Shown: positions 7,099-15,854 of the stretch, piece after piece
Layout of the letters: each line of letters starts with the position of its first letter
Position numbering within the stretch: the stretch's first letter is position 1
Source: a virus
Virus record (IMG/VR): IMGVR_UViG_3300031834_000049
Span: 1 to 23,656 of that record
Reading direction: 5' to 3' (one strand)
DNA length: 23,656 nt
Notes under the pieces: model-generated
What the model was told of the DNA's origin: nothing
What the model saw: only the letters and a program-made list of their open reading frames with translations
Databases searched by the model: none
Made by a program: the position numbers and the translations under genes

Positions 7099-7530
7099 AT
7101 GTTAGTTGAGAAAACCCCGTTCACGTTGTTTGAGTCTTTCGAACGCGACCGTAACGGCATCATCAAACGCCGTGCGCTGCGTTTCGACCTTAATGCTCTC
7201 GCGGACTTCGAACAGGAAGTCGGGATGGGCATTGCCCAGCTGATGCAGACCAAAGCCATCTTTGCGACCACGCGTGCGCTACTGTGGGCAGGGTTGCGCC
7301 ATGAGGACCGTGGACTGACTGTGGACCGCATGGGTGACTTGATTGGAACCTACATCAAGCAGGGCGGCGACCTCACCCAAGCACTGCAGGCCGCATTCAA
7401 AGCTGCTGTGGACCAAGGCGCGTTGGGGTCTCCTGACAAGGAAGATACAAGTGGGAGTACCCCCCAGGGAAACGCCCCGACACCAGTCCCGGATCCGGTA
7501 AAGGACGAGGCCGTAAATACCGAAAGTTAG
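7099..7530 (+). CDS. Tail assembly chaperone, short form (gpG-like)
   Basis: A 143-residue protein. ATG 7099 is chosen because it follows AAGGAGGG at 7 bases; an in-frame ATG at 7027 has no ribosome binding site. The core 'LRFDLNALADFEQEVGMGIAQLM' then 'ALLWAGLRHEDRGLTVDRMGDLI' and a helical end is the typical G-type tail chaperone domain, which binds the tape measure before tube polymerisation. The last 40 residues are a Pro/Gly/Thr-rich linker, in which the frameshift site lies. It stands immediately upstream of the tape measure, as in lambda. Translation that does not shift ends at TAG 7528. Confidence 0.8.
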   Translation: MLVEKTPFTLFESFERDRNGIIKRRALRFDLNALADFEQEVGMGIAQLMQTKAIFATTRALLWAGLRHEDRGLTVDRMGDLIGTYIKQGGDLTQALQAAFKAAVDQGALGSPDKEDTSGSTPQGNAPTPVPDPVKDEAVNTES

Positions 7531-7799
7531 ATTTTCGGTGGTCGGCATGGATTACGGAGAATGAACCCTTTGCATTCGGTCCGTTAGAGCTGAAACCACG
7601 GGAGTTTAGAAGTATGACTCCAGCCGAGTACGGGGCACTGTACCGAGGGTGGGTGTGGCGTACTCGTTCAGCTGAAGACCGAGACTGTGTGTGGGTGTGC
7701 ATGTTGGTCAATCACATGGGCACGGTCAGAGATCCTCTCATTCCGGTACGAGTGTTGGGCCGACCGATGGTGGGGATGCCGAAGGCGGGTGACGACTAA
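7099..7799 (+). CDS. Tail assembly chaperone, -1 frameshift fusion (gpGT-like)
   Basis: If ribosomes slip back one base on GGGAAAC (7467-7473), translation continues from 7473 in the -1 frame to TAA 7797-7799, giving about 233 residues. The -1 frame is open from 7437, just after a TGA at 7434. It encodes a T-type domain: 'DFRWSAWITENEPFAFGPLEL' followed by 'KPREFRSMTPAEYGALYRGWVWR', a pattern (Pro-Phe-x-Phe ... Met-Thr-Pro-x-Glu) widely seen in T extensions of siphovirus chaperones. No ribosome binding site stands before an internal start in this frame, and key T-domain residues lie upstream of ATG 7614, so the region is best read as an extension. The TAA overlaps the tape measure ATG. Confidence 0.85.
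7467..7473 (+). promoter_or_regulatory. Programmed -1 ribosomal frameshift slippery site
   Basis: G GGA AAC in the reading frame of the short chaperone is a canonical X-XXY-YYZ heptamer, and it is the only one I found in the permitted window 7437-7530 where both frames are open. It is the same kind of site (GGGAAAx) as in lambda G/T. I saw no obvious strong stem just downstream apart from the small palindrome CCGGATCCGG at 7489-7498. Confidence 0.85.
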
Positions 7800-10700
7800 T
7801 GGGGATGGGCACCAGTGTCGGATCGATTTTCGTCAGTATTGGCGCTGACACTTCGGGGTTAGTGTCAGGATTCTCGCGAGCCGAACGAGAAATTGAGCGG
7901 TTCGGCTCGCGAGTCTTTTTCCTCGGCTCTCGTATGACGGCCGGGGTCACGCTGCCCATTATCGGGGCAGCGATGGCGATAGGAAAGTTCGGGGCAGAAT
8001 TCGATAAGGCCATGACCGAGTCATTGGCGATCATGTCCGGGGTCACGCCCAAAATCCGAAAGGACATGGAAGAAGTCGCGAGAACAATATCCGAGACGTC
8101 GAAGTACTCCGCTAAACAGGCCGCAGAAGGATTCTATCACTTGGCATCGGCCGGGTACACCGCAGCGGAGTCGATGAAGTTGTTGCCGGTTACGACCAAG
8201 TTTGCACAGGCCGGGGTCATGGACCTGGCCAAAGCAACAGAGTACTTATCCGGCGCGCAACAGTCCTTGGGTATGCGGATGGAAGACCCCATCGAGAACG
8301 CCAAGGAAATGGCTCGTATTTCGGATGTGTTGACCGAAGCGAATAACCGTGCGCTAGGCACCATTGAAGACTTCGCCCAGGCCATCAACAATAAGGCCGG
8401 TGCGCAGCTACGCATTTATAATAAGACCGTGGAGGAGGGGGTTGCGGCATTGATGGCGTTGGCGTCCCAGAACGTCAAGGGACGTTTAGCCGGTCAGCAG
8501 TTATACATGGTCCTACGCGATTTGGCTAGGTTCTCGTTAGCGAATACGGCGGCGTGGGAAAAGTACAATGTCGCGGTCTATGACGCGTCGGGAAACATGC
8601 GGAACATGTCCAGTATCATCGTCGATCTTGATAAGGCCATGTCAGGCATGTCGGTGCTCGAAATCACGAACATGTTTAAGGAGATGGGATTCACTGACCG
8701 AACCCGTGCAGCGATCCAGTACTTCCGGGGCATGGGCGAGGGAATAAAGGGATACGAGAATGCGTTGCTCAGCGCAGGGGGCGCGACAGACCGCGTTGCC
8801 AAGAATCAGATGCAGGCATTCTCTAACCAGTTACAAGTGGTGTGGAATAAGATAAAGAATGTCGCCATTGAACTGTTCTCTTCCTTTGCCCCAACAATCC
8901 TAAACACGGTGATCCCCGCAGTAGAACGGATGATTGAATGGTTCTCTGAATTTGCAAGGGGAATCAGTCAATGGTCCGAAACTACCAAAGTTTTTGTCCT
9001 AGCCTTCCTAGCCTTAGCTGCGGCCATGGGCCCAGTGATTATGATCCTGGGATCGGGTATTTTATTCAGCAGTGCGATTCTCGGGGGGTTTACGTCTGTT
9101 GGTGAGGGAGTCCGTGCCATAACCCGCGCCGTGGTCATTGGTACTCAGGCGTGGCGTGATTATGCGCTGGCCCAGGGGGCCGTCAGTTTATCTCAGTCTT
9201 TGGGATGGGCCGTGAACGCATTTGGCGCGGCAGGGGCCAAGGCCACGGGCCCAGCAACCCGTAGATTAGGCCCAGGAGCAGGGTCGATGGTCAGTGCCGG
9301 GTTGCTTGCATATCAGGCGCGGGAATTGGCAAGTAGGCGTGCGTCAGTTATTGCGGCAGCTGCAGCTCAAGCTTCGCGACTATCCTCGTTGCCTGGGATG
9401 ACGCCAGCCATGGCGGAAGTGGGCGGTCAGGGATTGATGCTTGCTGCGACCCAACAGGCCGCGATTATGACAGCCATGTCCACGAAAAGTAAATTGTGGA
9501 TGGCAGAAATGAGCAGGTTGAGGGCTTTAGGAGTCACAAATACCAGTCTCATGGCTACTGAAGCAGTAAAGTCAGAAGGAATTTTAGGCGGAATTGTGGC
9601 ACGGACTATGTCCGTGTTTACAAAATTGGGAGTCACGTTATCGGCTCTGAAACTTGGGGGATGGGTAACAGCGACGTTGGTGACTCTCAGGGGTTTCTCG
9701 GACAGCTGGGAACAAGTGTTTAATGTCATTGTTACCGCGACCATGGGACCGGTAGCGATTCTGTTCCAGGCATTCAAGAAACTGTGGTCCGCCATTCTTC
9801 CGGAATTCCCAAACCTTCGGAAATTTATTGGGGAGTCTGTCGGGTCATGGGATGATTGGAAGCAAGCGATACTTGACTGGGGATCGGCGTCCTGGTACGC
9901 TATCCATAGTATAGTTACAGAGATAGAGAATCTGGGGTTTGCTATCGGCGCGTTGGACAAAACGAATAAAATCCCTTTGAAGACTCTGGTTCAGGAGGGA
10001 AAGAGGCAGGGGATGTCTATTCCCCAAGCCCTGAGTCTGTTCACGTACGCGTACGGCGCACGGGATGAGGAAGTAGCGGATTCGTGGATTGCCGCTCGTA
10101 AAGCACACGATAGACAAGTAAAAGATCTACGGGGGTCGGGTAACCAGCCCCTTTCAGGACTTTTGGGCACGGTATCTCAGTTCGCTACGCCAGTCAAAGG
10201 GCCAGACTTCAAAAAAGAATACGATAGGCTCATGTACCAGTTGAGGGACGCCACCCCGAAGGAGCGGCAAGAGGCGTTCGATGACCTCATCAAGAAATAC
10301 CAAGACCAGATGCGGGAAGGTGCATACCCTGAGGGACCGCCGAAACCTTCCAAGCCCGAGCGCATTGACCGTAACCTACAGTCCCAACAACGGTATTACG
10401 ACACGGTCAGGGGCGATGATCAAGATTTGGAGAACATGGCTAAGGGGTTCGTGGCCGCAGCGTTAGGGTTCTTTATTGATTCCCCTGACGCGACATCCAT
10501 CCCCCTTGCATGGGCCGAGCGGATGTGGGCGGACTATAAGAAATACAAGGACACACTTGCACCCGAGGAAATAACCGGCACGGTCAAAGTTCTGGATGAG
10601 TTGACTCGGTCGTTGTGGGAACAAGAAGCAATCTTGCGGCAGATGGCCGAGTGGGATAATAAGGGGTACTGGAAATCCTGGTCCGAGGAACTTCCCGGTG

Positions 10701-13396
10701 TCGATAAGAAGGTACGGGCGTTAGTCGCATCGTTTGAGGAACTGGGGCTGAACACCCCAGAACAGGTGGGACTCCTCCCCATTGAATTCTTTAAGGATAA
10801 CGAGGAAGCGATATCGGAACTGGCCGCAACATGGGGTACTTTCCCTGAGTCCATTAGAGAAGCAAATCCGGTCATTGATGCGCTAATAGCTCGATTCGGT
10901 AATCTGACGAAGGCCGGTACGTTGGGGACTGATAAGACGAAAGCGTACTTCAACACACTTCATGAGGGACTTGTCCAGATGGGGGCGGATGCGGCAGCTA
11001 AACTGTCCGATGCCGCATCTACGCTAGACACATTCCTGGAGGGTCAGTTCAGTTCTAGGCAAATGAAGAACTTGAAGCAGACCTGGGATAAGGCGTTAGA
11101 GGACATTAACAAAACTTACCTGAAGAAAATGGCCGAGATCGCGGCCATTCCCATTGGTCCTGACCAGGCCGTACAACAACTAGCGGGGATAAAACTTCTT
11201 GACTCTTGGCGCGATACCATGGAGGAAGTAGTCAAGATAACTCGTAATACGTTTAAGGGGAATTGGGCCGAAGCTGCAGGTTTCTCTAAGTCCCAGCAAA
11301 AAGGAATTGCTGGTATGACGGATGCGGATTTCAATAGGCTTAAGGAAGTCATAGACGCATGGGGTAAGCTTTACGAGGTAGTTGGTAAGGTCGGTACCGC
11401 ACTAAGTAAGTTCGGAACCTTGTTAGGGATGATAGGGTTTGAGGGATTTGGAGCTTCCATCCTTGCAGCCGCTGCATCTTTCGACGCCATGCGGACAGCG
11501 GCTGACACGTTCGTCAAGGCATTCCCAAAGGGCGGTCCTGCGGATTACCTGACCGGGATAGCGGCTGCCATTGATATGACCACGGCCTTTGTAGCGGCCA
11601 TGCAACTTGCAACACGCGAACAACGCACACTAGCTGGGGCTGCATCAGGGGCCATGGCGGGGGCGGCTATCGGGGCTATGACAGGGGCCAAAGGAGGGGG
11701 GGTCTGGGGCGCAATCATTGGTGCAATCGCTGGGGTGGTTGTTGGAGCCGTGAAGGGAGACCCTGCGTGGAAACGGATTAAAGACGCCGTTAGATTACAG
11801 TTTGGTACATCCATCAGTGAGGGTGTTGCGCAGGCAATCGCTGAGAGCAAAACAAAACTCGCGATGACTATACGAGAAGCGGACATCTTCAATTTAGACT
11901 TAATCATTGGGGAAGCTGGAGGAGTCACGGCCACAACCATAGGTAAATGGTCGCAAAAACTATCCGAAGCCTTTACCGTTTATGTGGAAGGACTGAAGAA
12001 ATTCCAGGACGCATCGGCAGCACAGACCCTTCGTCGGGGAACTTCTCCCACCACGGGAAGTGCAGAGAGTCTCCTTGAGATGGGGCGTGCGGCAGATACC
12101 CTGTTGGACACGTTTGACCGTGTATTCCCCTTGATTGCGGACGCGGTAGTGAAAAGCGGTAAGATTGCCGGCGCTGAATTTCTTACTCTCATAAAGTTGA
12201 TGAGGGCCACAGGACTTGAATCACAGGCTTTGTCTGACTTTATATCTGGTCAACTGACACGAGCCATGACCGCATGGAGTAAGGTAGCAGCACCGCTGGC
12301 CGCATGGTCTACATCATTTGCTACAGCGCGGCAAGACCTCATCGACTTCAATAAAGAGATGGAAGGGTCCGGGAAGTTCGACCCCAAAACGGGCAAATAC
12401 CTAGACCTGGGGTCTGAAGACCAGAAACGTCTGGATGAGATTCAGAAGAACCTGAAAAAGATAGAGGAAGGTGGGAAGGGAGCGGCAGTAGAAGTAGAAC
12501 GGCTGGGGCGCATCCTGATGTCGGCGTTCAACGGGGCGGTCGCATCCGGCCTGTCATGGATGGAGGCCATGGACCTGATGGGTCCGCAGTTGGATACGCT
12601 GATTCAGCTGTATAAGGACTTGGGGATTACCTCTAACAATGCCGCGTTGAATGCGCTGATGCACTATCAGAATCTAGCGACGCAGAATGCGGCACTGGTG
12701 GAGGGGGTACGTTCGCTGAATGAACTGACGCTGGCGCTGTCGAATCTGGGTGCGCTGGATGCTGAAACATTGGCTGACCTGGAGGCGCAGGGCCTTCAGA
12801 TGTATGAGCAGATGATCATCGCCGGATTTACCCAACGTGAAACCCTAATGGCCATGGAACCCTGGTTGAAGACCATCTGGGACGCGCACAAGAAACTGGG
12901 CATTCCCATTGATGAAAACACCCAGAAACTCATTGACCAGGCGAGAGAAATGGGATTGTTGGAAGATGAGAAGACGGTGTTAAGTGTGTTGGAAGCAGGG
13001 TTCAAAGCCCTTGTTACGGCTGTTAAAGATTTGACAAACGCGTTGATGGGAATTCCTTCCGCCGTCAACACCCGAATCAATATCCATACAGTCTACTCAT
13101 CTTCGGGGGGGCAGGAGACTCCGGATCCGGAGAATGATGACCACGATGAAGGTAATGGTATGCCTAATCTCGATATCAATGCGGCATACAGGGGAAGTTA
13201 CTGGTCGGCACGATCCGTATCGTTCTTAAACAGTGAAAAGGGACCAACACCAAGTAATGTATATAATAGAGGAAGTGGTATCAGTATGGATACATCTTCC
13301 ATTGTGAGAGAATTGCAGGCCTTGCGTGCGGCGCAGTCAAATCAAGATGTCTTGATTCGTCGTGCGGTACGGGATGCTGTACTACTGGCCAGGTAA
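7799..13396 (+). CDS. Tail tape measure protein
   Basis: At 1865 residues this is by far the longest gene and the expected tape measure, which sets tail length and fills the tube lumen. The N-terminal region (about residues 10-250: 'GFSRAEREIERFGSRVFFLGSRMTAGVTLPI', then 'FDKAMTESLAIMSGV', 'AAEGFYHLASAGYTAAES') matches TP901-type tape measures. Hydrophobic segments lie at about residues 396-430 and a glycine-zipper-like stretch at about 1278-1317; such segments are thought to enter the host membrane on DNA ejection. The rest is mostly helical, and the C-terminus is a short coiled-coil-like end (ELQALRAAQ). Assuming about 1.5 angstrom per residue, as for other siphoviruses, the tail would be near 0.28 micrometre. 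No peptidase or lysozyme motif was recognised. The start overlaps the chaperone stop (TAATG). Confidence 0.9.
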   Translation: MGMGTSVGSIFVSIGADTSGLVSGFSRAEREIERFGSRVFFLGSRMTAGVTLPIIGAAMAIGKFGAEFDKAMTESLAIMSGVTPKIRKDMEEVARTISETSKYSAKQAAEGFYHLASAGYTAAESMKLLPVTTKFAQAGVMDLAKATEYLSGAQQSLGMRMEDPIENAKEMARISDVLTEANNRALGTIEDFAQAINNKAGAQLRIYNKTVEEGVAALMALASQNVKGRLAGQQLYMVLRDLARFSLANTAAWEKYNVAVYDASGNMRNMSSIIVDLDKAMSGMSVLEITNMFKEMGFTDRTRAAIQYFRGMGEGIKGYENALLSAGGATDRVAKNQMQAFSNQLQVVWNKIKNVAIELFSSFAPTILNTVIPAVERMIEWFSEFARGISQWSETTKVFVLAFLALAAAMGPVIMILGSGILFSSAILGGFTSVGEGVRAITRAVVIGTQAWRDYALAQGAVSLSQSLGWAVNAFGAAGAKATGPATRRLGPGAGSMVSAGLLAYQARELASRRASVIAAAAAQASRLSSLPGMTPAMAEVGGQGLMLAATQQAAIMTAMSTKSKLWMAEMSRLRALGVTNTSLMATEAVKSEGILGGIVARTMSVFTKLGVTLSALKLGGWVTATLVTLRGFSDSWEQVFNVIVTATMGPVAILFQAFKKLWSAILPEFPNLRKFIGESVGSWDDWKQAILDWGSASWYAIHSIVTEIENLGFAIGALDKTNKIPLKTLVQEGKRQGMSIPQALSLFTYAYGARDEEVADSWIAARKAHDRQVKDLRGSGNQPLSGLLGTVSQFATPVKGPDFKKEYDRLMYQLRDATPKERQEAFDDLIKKYQDQMREGAYPEGPPKPSKPERIDRNLQSQQRYYDTVRGDDQDLENMAKGFVAAALGFFIDSPDATSIPLAWAERMWADYKKYKDTLAPEEITGTVKVLDELTRSLWEQEAILRQMAEWDNKGYWKSWSEELPGVDKKVRALVASFEELGLNTPEQVGLLPIEFFKDNEEAISELAATWGTFPESIREANPVIDALIARFGNLTKAGTLGTDKTKAYFNTLHEGLVQMGADAAAKLSDAASTLDTFLEGQFSSRQMKNLKQTWDKALEDINKTYLKKMAEIAAIPIGPDQAVQQLAGIKLLDSWRDTMEEVVKITRNTFKGNWAEAAGFSKSQQKGIAGMTDADFNRLKEVIDAWGKLYEVVGKVGTALSKFGTLLGMIGFEGFGASILAAAASFDAMRTAADTFVKAFPKGGPADYLTGIAAAIDMTTAFVAAMQLATREQRTLAGAASGAMAGAAIGAMTGAKGGGVWGAIIGAIAGVVVGAVKGDPAWKRIKDAVRLQFGTSISEGVAQAIAESKTKLAMTIREADIFNLDLIIGEAGGVTATTIGKWSQKLSEAFTVYVEGLKKFQDASAAQTLRRGTSPTTGSAESLLEMGRAADTLLDTFDRVFPLIADAVVKSGKIAGAEFLTLIKLMRATGLESQALSDFISGQLTRAMTAWSKVAAPLAAWSTSFATARQDLIDFNKEMEGSGKFDPKTGKYLDLGSEDQKRLDEIQKNLKKIEEGGKGAAVEVERLGRILMSAFNGAVASGLSWMEAMDLMGPQLDTLIQLYKDLGITSNNAALNALMHYQNLATQNAALVEGVRSLNELTLALSNLGALDAETLADLEAQGLQMYEQMIIAGFTQRETLMAMEPWLKTIWDAHKKLGIPIDENTQKLIDQAREMGLLEDEKTVLSVLEAGFKALVTAVKDLTNALMGIPSAVNTRINIHTVYSSSGGQETPDPENDDHDEGNGMPNLDINAAYRGSYWSARSVSFLNSEKGPTPSNVYNRGSGISMDTSSIVRELQALRAAQSNQDVLIRRAVRDAVLLAR
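7873..7920 (+). terminator. Intrinsic-terminator-like hairpin inside the tape measure gene
   Basis: A perfect 14-bp inverted repeat (CTCGCGAGCCGAAC at 7873-7886; inverse at 7900-7913) with a 13-base loop is followed at once by TCTTTTT (7914-7920). That is the textbook form of a Rho-independent terminator on the + strand. It lies within codons about 25-41 of an intact reading frame, only 74 bases after the start codon. Its position makes attenuation of the tape measure and distal tail genes, or read-through by an anti-terminated polymerase, possible; both are inference. Confidence 0.6.
11128..11149 (+). repeat. 8-bp inverted repeat in the tape measure gene
   Basis: AATGGCCG (11128-11135) and CGGCCATT (11142-11149) flank a 6-base loop. 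It has no T-run and may have no function; noted because two longer inverted repeats occur elsewhere in coding sequence. Confidence 0.25.
13119..13132. repeat. 14-base perfect palindrome near the end of the tape measure gene
   Basis: CTCCGGATCCGGAG reads the same on both strands. It lies in the acidic, low-complexity part of the protein (residues about 1774-1778). A protein-binding site or chance are both possible. Confidence 0.3.
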
Positions 13397-13398
13397 GT

Positions 13399-15414
13399 AT
13401 GGGATACTTGACTGTTTCTGTCGAGGCTAATCTTGCCACAACGGTATGGACCGATCTGACGGTCGATACGCGGCAGGAACCAGGCATTACGCTGGACTGG
13501 GGCATGGACGGCGGCCGGCCTGAGGATAACTGTGCTCGGCCAGGTACCTGCAATCTGACGCTGGATAACGAGACACGTACCAATGGATTGCGAGGTCGTT
13601 ACTCTCCCGGCCACACGAATGCGCTCGCGGGGTTCGACCTCAACACGCCGCTGCGCGTCATTCTACAGGATGGCCCGAACCGCTGCGTTAACGGCGGCAT
13701 GGAGACGGGCACAGCGGCAGAGTGGACGACGTACGACGGGGCAGGCGAGGTGACGGCGTTCGGCCAAACGGCCGCCACATCGCATTCCGGCACGATGAGC
13801 TGCAAGATCGAATGGACGGGCGGGAACGATGCGAAAGGCATCCGTCCCGTCGCAGGCGTCGGCAACCTGCCGTTCTCTCCCTACACCACGTACGTCGTGT
13901 CGTGCTGGGCGAGGATGTTGACGGCGTCTACTCCCTTCTTGTATCTCGGGTGGGTGGGGACGGCTCCTGCTACCAGCGTCTTGATCGGGGCGACGAACCT
14001 CTCAACCGTGTGGCAGCGATTCGCGTGGGTGATTACGTGGGGCGCGACGGTCAACGCCACCGTCGGAGACTTCGTCTTCTGGCTGAACAATACTGGCACG
14101 CACACGATCTACTTTGACGACATTCAAGTCGAGCGTGCCGCCTCCATCACGGATTGGCACGACTCGGCGCACCGGATCTGCGGCCCATATCGTATCGCCG
14201 AAATTACCCCAACTCCCGGGCAGTACCTTGAACGGCAGGTAGGGGTGCTGGCGACGGACTGGTTGGAAGAAGCGGCTGAAGCCCCTATTCAGACGTCCGC
14301 GATGATTCGCGTGGATGCGCCCACGCTCATTGGTACGCTTATCGCGAGCATGGACCGTCAGCCCACCGCGACGGAATTGGATGCCGGGATTGGTATCTTC
14401 GAGTACCCGCTGCGCGACATGACGGGACCGAACAATCGTGTCCTCGCCGCTTTCAAGGAGACCGCGCAGTCTGATGGTGGGTTCGTATATCTGACGAGCG
14501 ACGGGACGTTGCGCTATGAGTCGCGCAACTCGCGTGCTGGGAATACGACGGACGATTTCACGCTGTCCGACACCATGCACGGGTTGGAGGCGCAGCGGTC
14601 TCGCGATGCGCTGGTCAATTTCTTCAACCTCACGACGCACCCGCCGGTACTGTCGTCCGGGTACGTCGTGCTCTGCGAGATCTTGACCCCGTGGCTGATT
14701 CAGGGTGGGCAGACGGTCACGCTCACGCTGGACTATCGCGACCCGGACACGGGCGAGCCGTGCGGGGGAGTGCTGACGCAACCGCTCAGCGTGGCCCTGG
14801 GCGATTGGACCGCCAACTCGCAGGAGAACGGGTTTGGCACCGATTACACCGGGAACTCGAACTTGGTCATCGGGTATGGGTCGTCTACTGGCGTACCAGG
14901 CACGTCGAATGTGATCTTTCAAGTCCACAGCAATTTCGCGGTGGGCACTGACGTGTACATCACGACGCTGCGACAACGTGGTATTGCGGTGCTGGATCGC
15001 GATCCGGTCACGGTGGCCGCAGTCAACGCGACGAGCATCACGGCGTATGGGCGCAAGACGGTTGACGTCGATCTCCCGTACCAGAGCGATTCCAACTTCG
15101 CCACGGGACTCGCGGAGTATTGGAAATCTATCTATTCCGATGCGGCGATGCGGGCGTCTGCGGTGTTCGTGCGTGCCGCTGCCGACGCCACCCCGCTTGC
15201 GATGGTCTTGAGCGCAGACATCGGGACACGGATACGGCTGACGGAAACCATGACGGGAATCGGCGAATCGTACTGGGTTCAGGGAGTGGCGCTCACAGTC
15301 GTGGCCGGGATGCTCGCAGATATGACACTCCGACTAGCTCCGGCGGTTGATGACTTGTTTTTTGTGCTCGACGCCTCAGAGCTAGACAACCTGACGCGGA
15401 AGTTGGGATATTGA
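13399..15414 (+). CDS. Distal tail / tail hub minor tail protein with carbohydrate-binding-like insert
   Basis: A 671-residue protein starting 2 bases after the tape measure stop, where siphoviruses encode the distal tail or hub protein. The N-terminus (residues 1-93) has the usual minor tail pattern: 'GGRPEDNCARPGTCNLTLDNETR' then 'RGRYSPGHTNALAG'. Residues about 94-250 look like a CBM4/9-type jelly roll: it opens with 'NRCVNGGMETG', has 'TSHSGTMSCKIEW' and 'YVVSCWARM' in the middle, and ends with 'IYFDDIQVERA'. Such modules bind sugars. The remainder returns to the hub-like fold, ending in 'GIGESYWVQGVALTVVAGMLADMTLRL'. A role in baseplate assembly plus glycan contact with the host is inferred. 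Codon use here is richer in GCG, ACG and CGC than in the tape measure gene. Confidence 0.7.
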   Translation: MGYLTVSVEANLATTVWTDLTVDTRQEPGITLDWGMDGGRPEDNCARPGTCNLTLDNETRTNGLRGRYSPGHTNALAGFDLNTPLRVILQDGPNRCVNGGMETGTAAEWTTYDGAGEVTAFGQTAATSHSGTMSCKIEWTGGNDAKGIRPVAGVGNLPFSPYTTYVVSCWARMLTASTPFLYLGWVGTAPATSVLIGATNLSTVWQRFAWVITWGATVNATVGDFVFWLNNTGTHTIYFDDIQVERAASITDWHDSAHRICGPYRIAEITPTPGQYLERQVGVLATDWLEEAAEAPIQTSAMIRVDAPTLIGTLIASMDRQPTATELDAGIGIFEYPLRDMTGPNNRVLAAFKETAQSDGGFVYLTSDGTLRYESRNSRAGNTTDDFTLSDTMHGLEAQRSRDALVNFFNLTTHPPVLSSGYVVLCEILTPWLIQGGQTVTLTLDYRDPDTGEPCGGVLTQPLSVALGDWTANSQENGFGTDYTGNSNLVIGYGSSTGVPGTSNVIFQVHSNFAVGTDVYITTLRQRGIAVLDRDPVTVAAVNATSITAYGRKTVDVDLPYQSDSNFATGLAEYWKSIYSDAAMRASAVFVRAAADATPLAMVLSADIGTRIRLTETMTGIGESYWVQGVALTVVAGMLADMTLRLAPAVDDLFFVLDASELDNLTRKLGY

Positions 15415-15415
15415 C

Positions 15416-15853
15416 ATGAGTAGGATCAAGACCGCCCGCGACTTGCACTTCTCCCCGGATGATGTGCGGCACGCCATCCGCCATGCAATCTTCGTGCGCG
15501 GCCACGGCGGAGATATCGAGCAGCGTCTTGAAACAGTCGTAGCACGCGTGAATCACGGCCGCTGGATCGCAGACTGCCCGAACTGCAACGCAGGAATCGC
15601 GCTTCATCCGGAGTGGGACCGCGCCCGGTGCTTCGGTTGCGGGGCAATCTACCGGAATCTCACGTGGCCCGCGCATCCACGGCTTATCGCACGCGTGCTG
15701 CGGGCGCGAGTGATTCGTCACCAGAACTGGGAGCCGGGAGAAACCGTGGCCGACCTGATCGCGGAGAACGTCGCACATGCCGTCGTGGACCTAACCGTGG
15801 ACGAGACTTTCGAGGACGGTCCGACCGGAGACCTCGTGGCGGAGGGAGGCTGA
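15416..15853 (+). CDS. Zinc-ribbon protein of the distal tail region
   Basis: A 145-residue protein whose start is one base after the previous stop. The middle holds a clear zinc ribbon, C54-x2-C57 and C72-x2-C75, preceded by a His-rich helix (RHAIRHAIFVRGHGG, residues 18-32) and followed by a basic segment and an acidic C-terminus (TVDETFEDGPTGD). Its function is unknown; zinc ribbons in phage tail regions may be structural or may bind nucleic acid. The gene is translationally coupled to the hub gene and followed by a strong ribosome binding site (GGAGGGAGG, 15841-15849) for the next gene. It is the second Cys-rich small protein in the tail module. Confidence 0.6.
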   Translation: MSRIKTARDLHFSPDDVRHAIRHAIFVRGHGGDIEQRLETVVARVNHGRWIADCPNCNAGIALHPEWDRARCFGCGAIYRNLTWPAHPRLIARVLRARVIRHQNWEPGETVADLIAENVAHAVVDLTVDETFEDGPTGDLVAEGG

Positions 15854-15854
15854 T

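Noticed and set aside
7614-7799. Separate 61-residue gene before the tape measure
   Set aside because: The reading frame is open upstream to 7437 and encodes conserved T-domain sequence before this ATG; it is the end of the frameshift product.
14002-14976. Long open frame on the minus strand opposite the hub gene
   Set aside because: It is rich in Arg/Pro/His with no recognisable domain, no ribosome binding site, and lies wholly opposite a convincing gene; typical of GC-rich antisense shadows.
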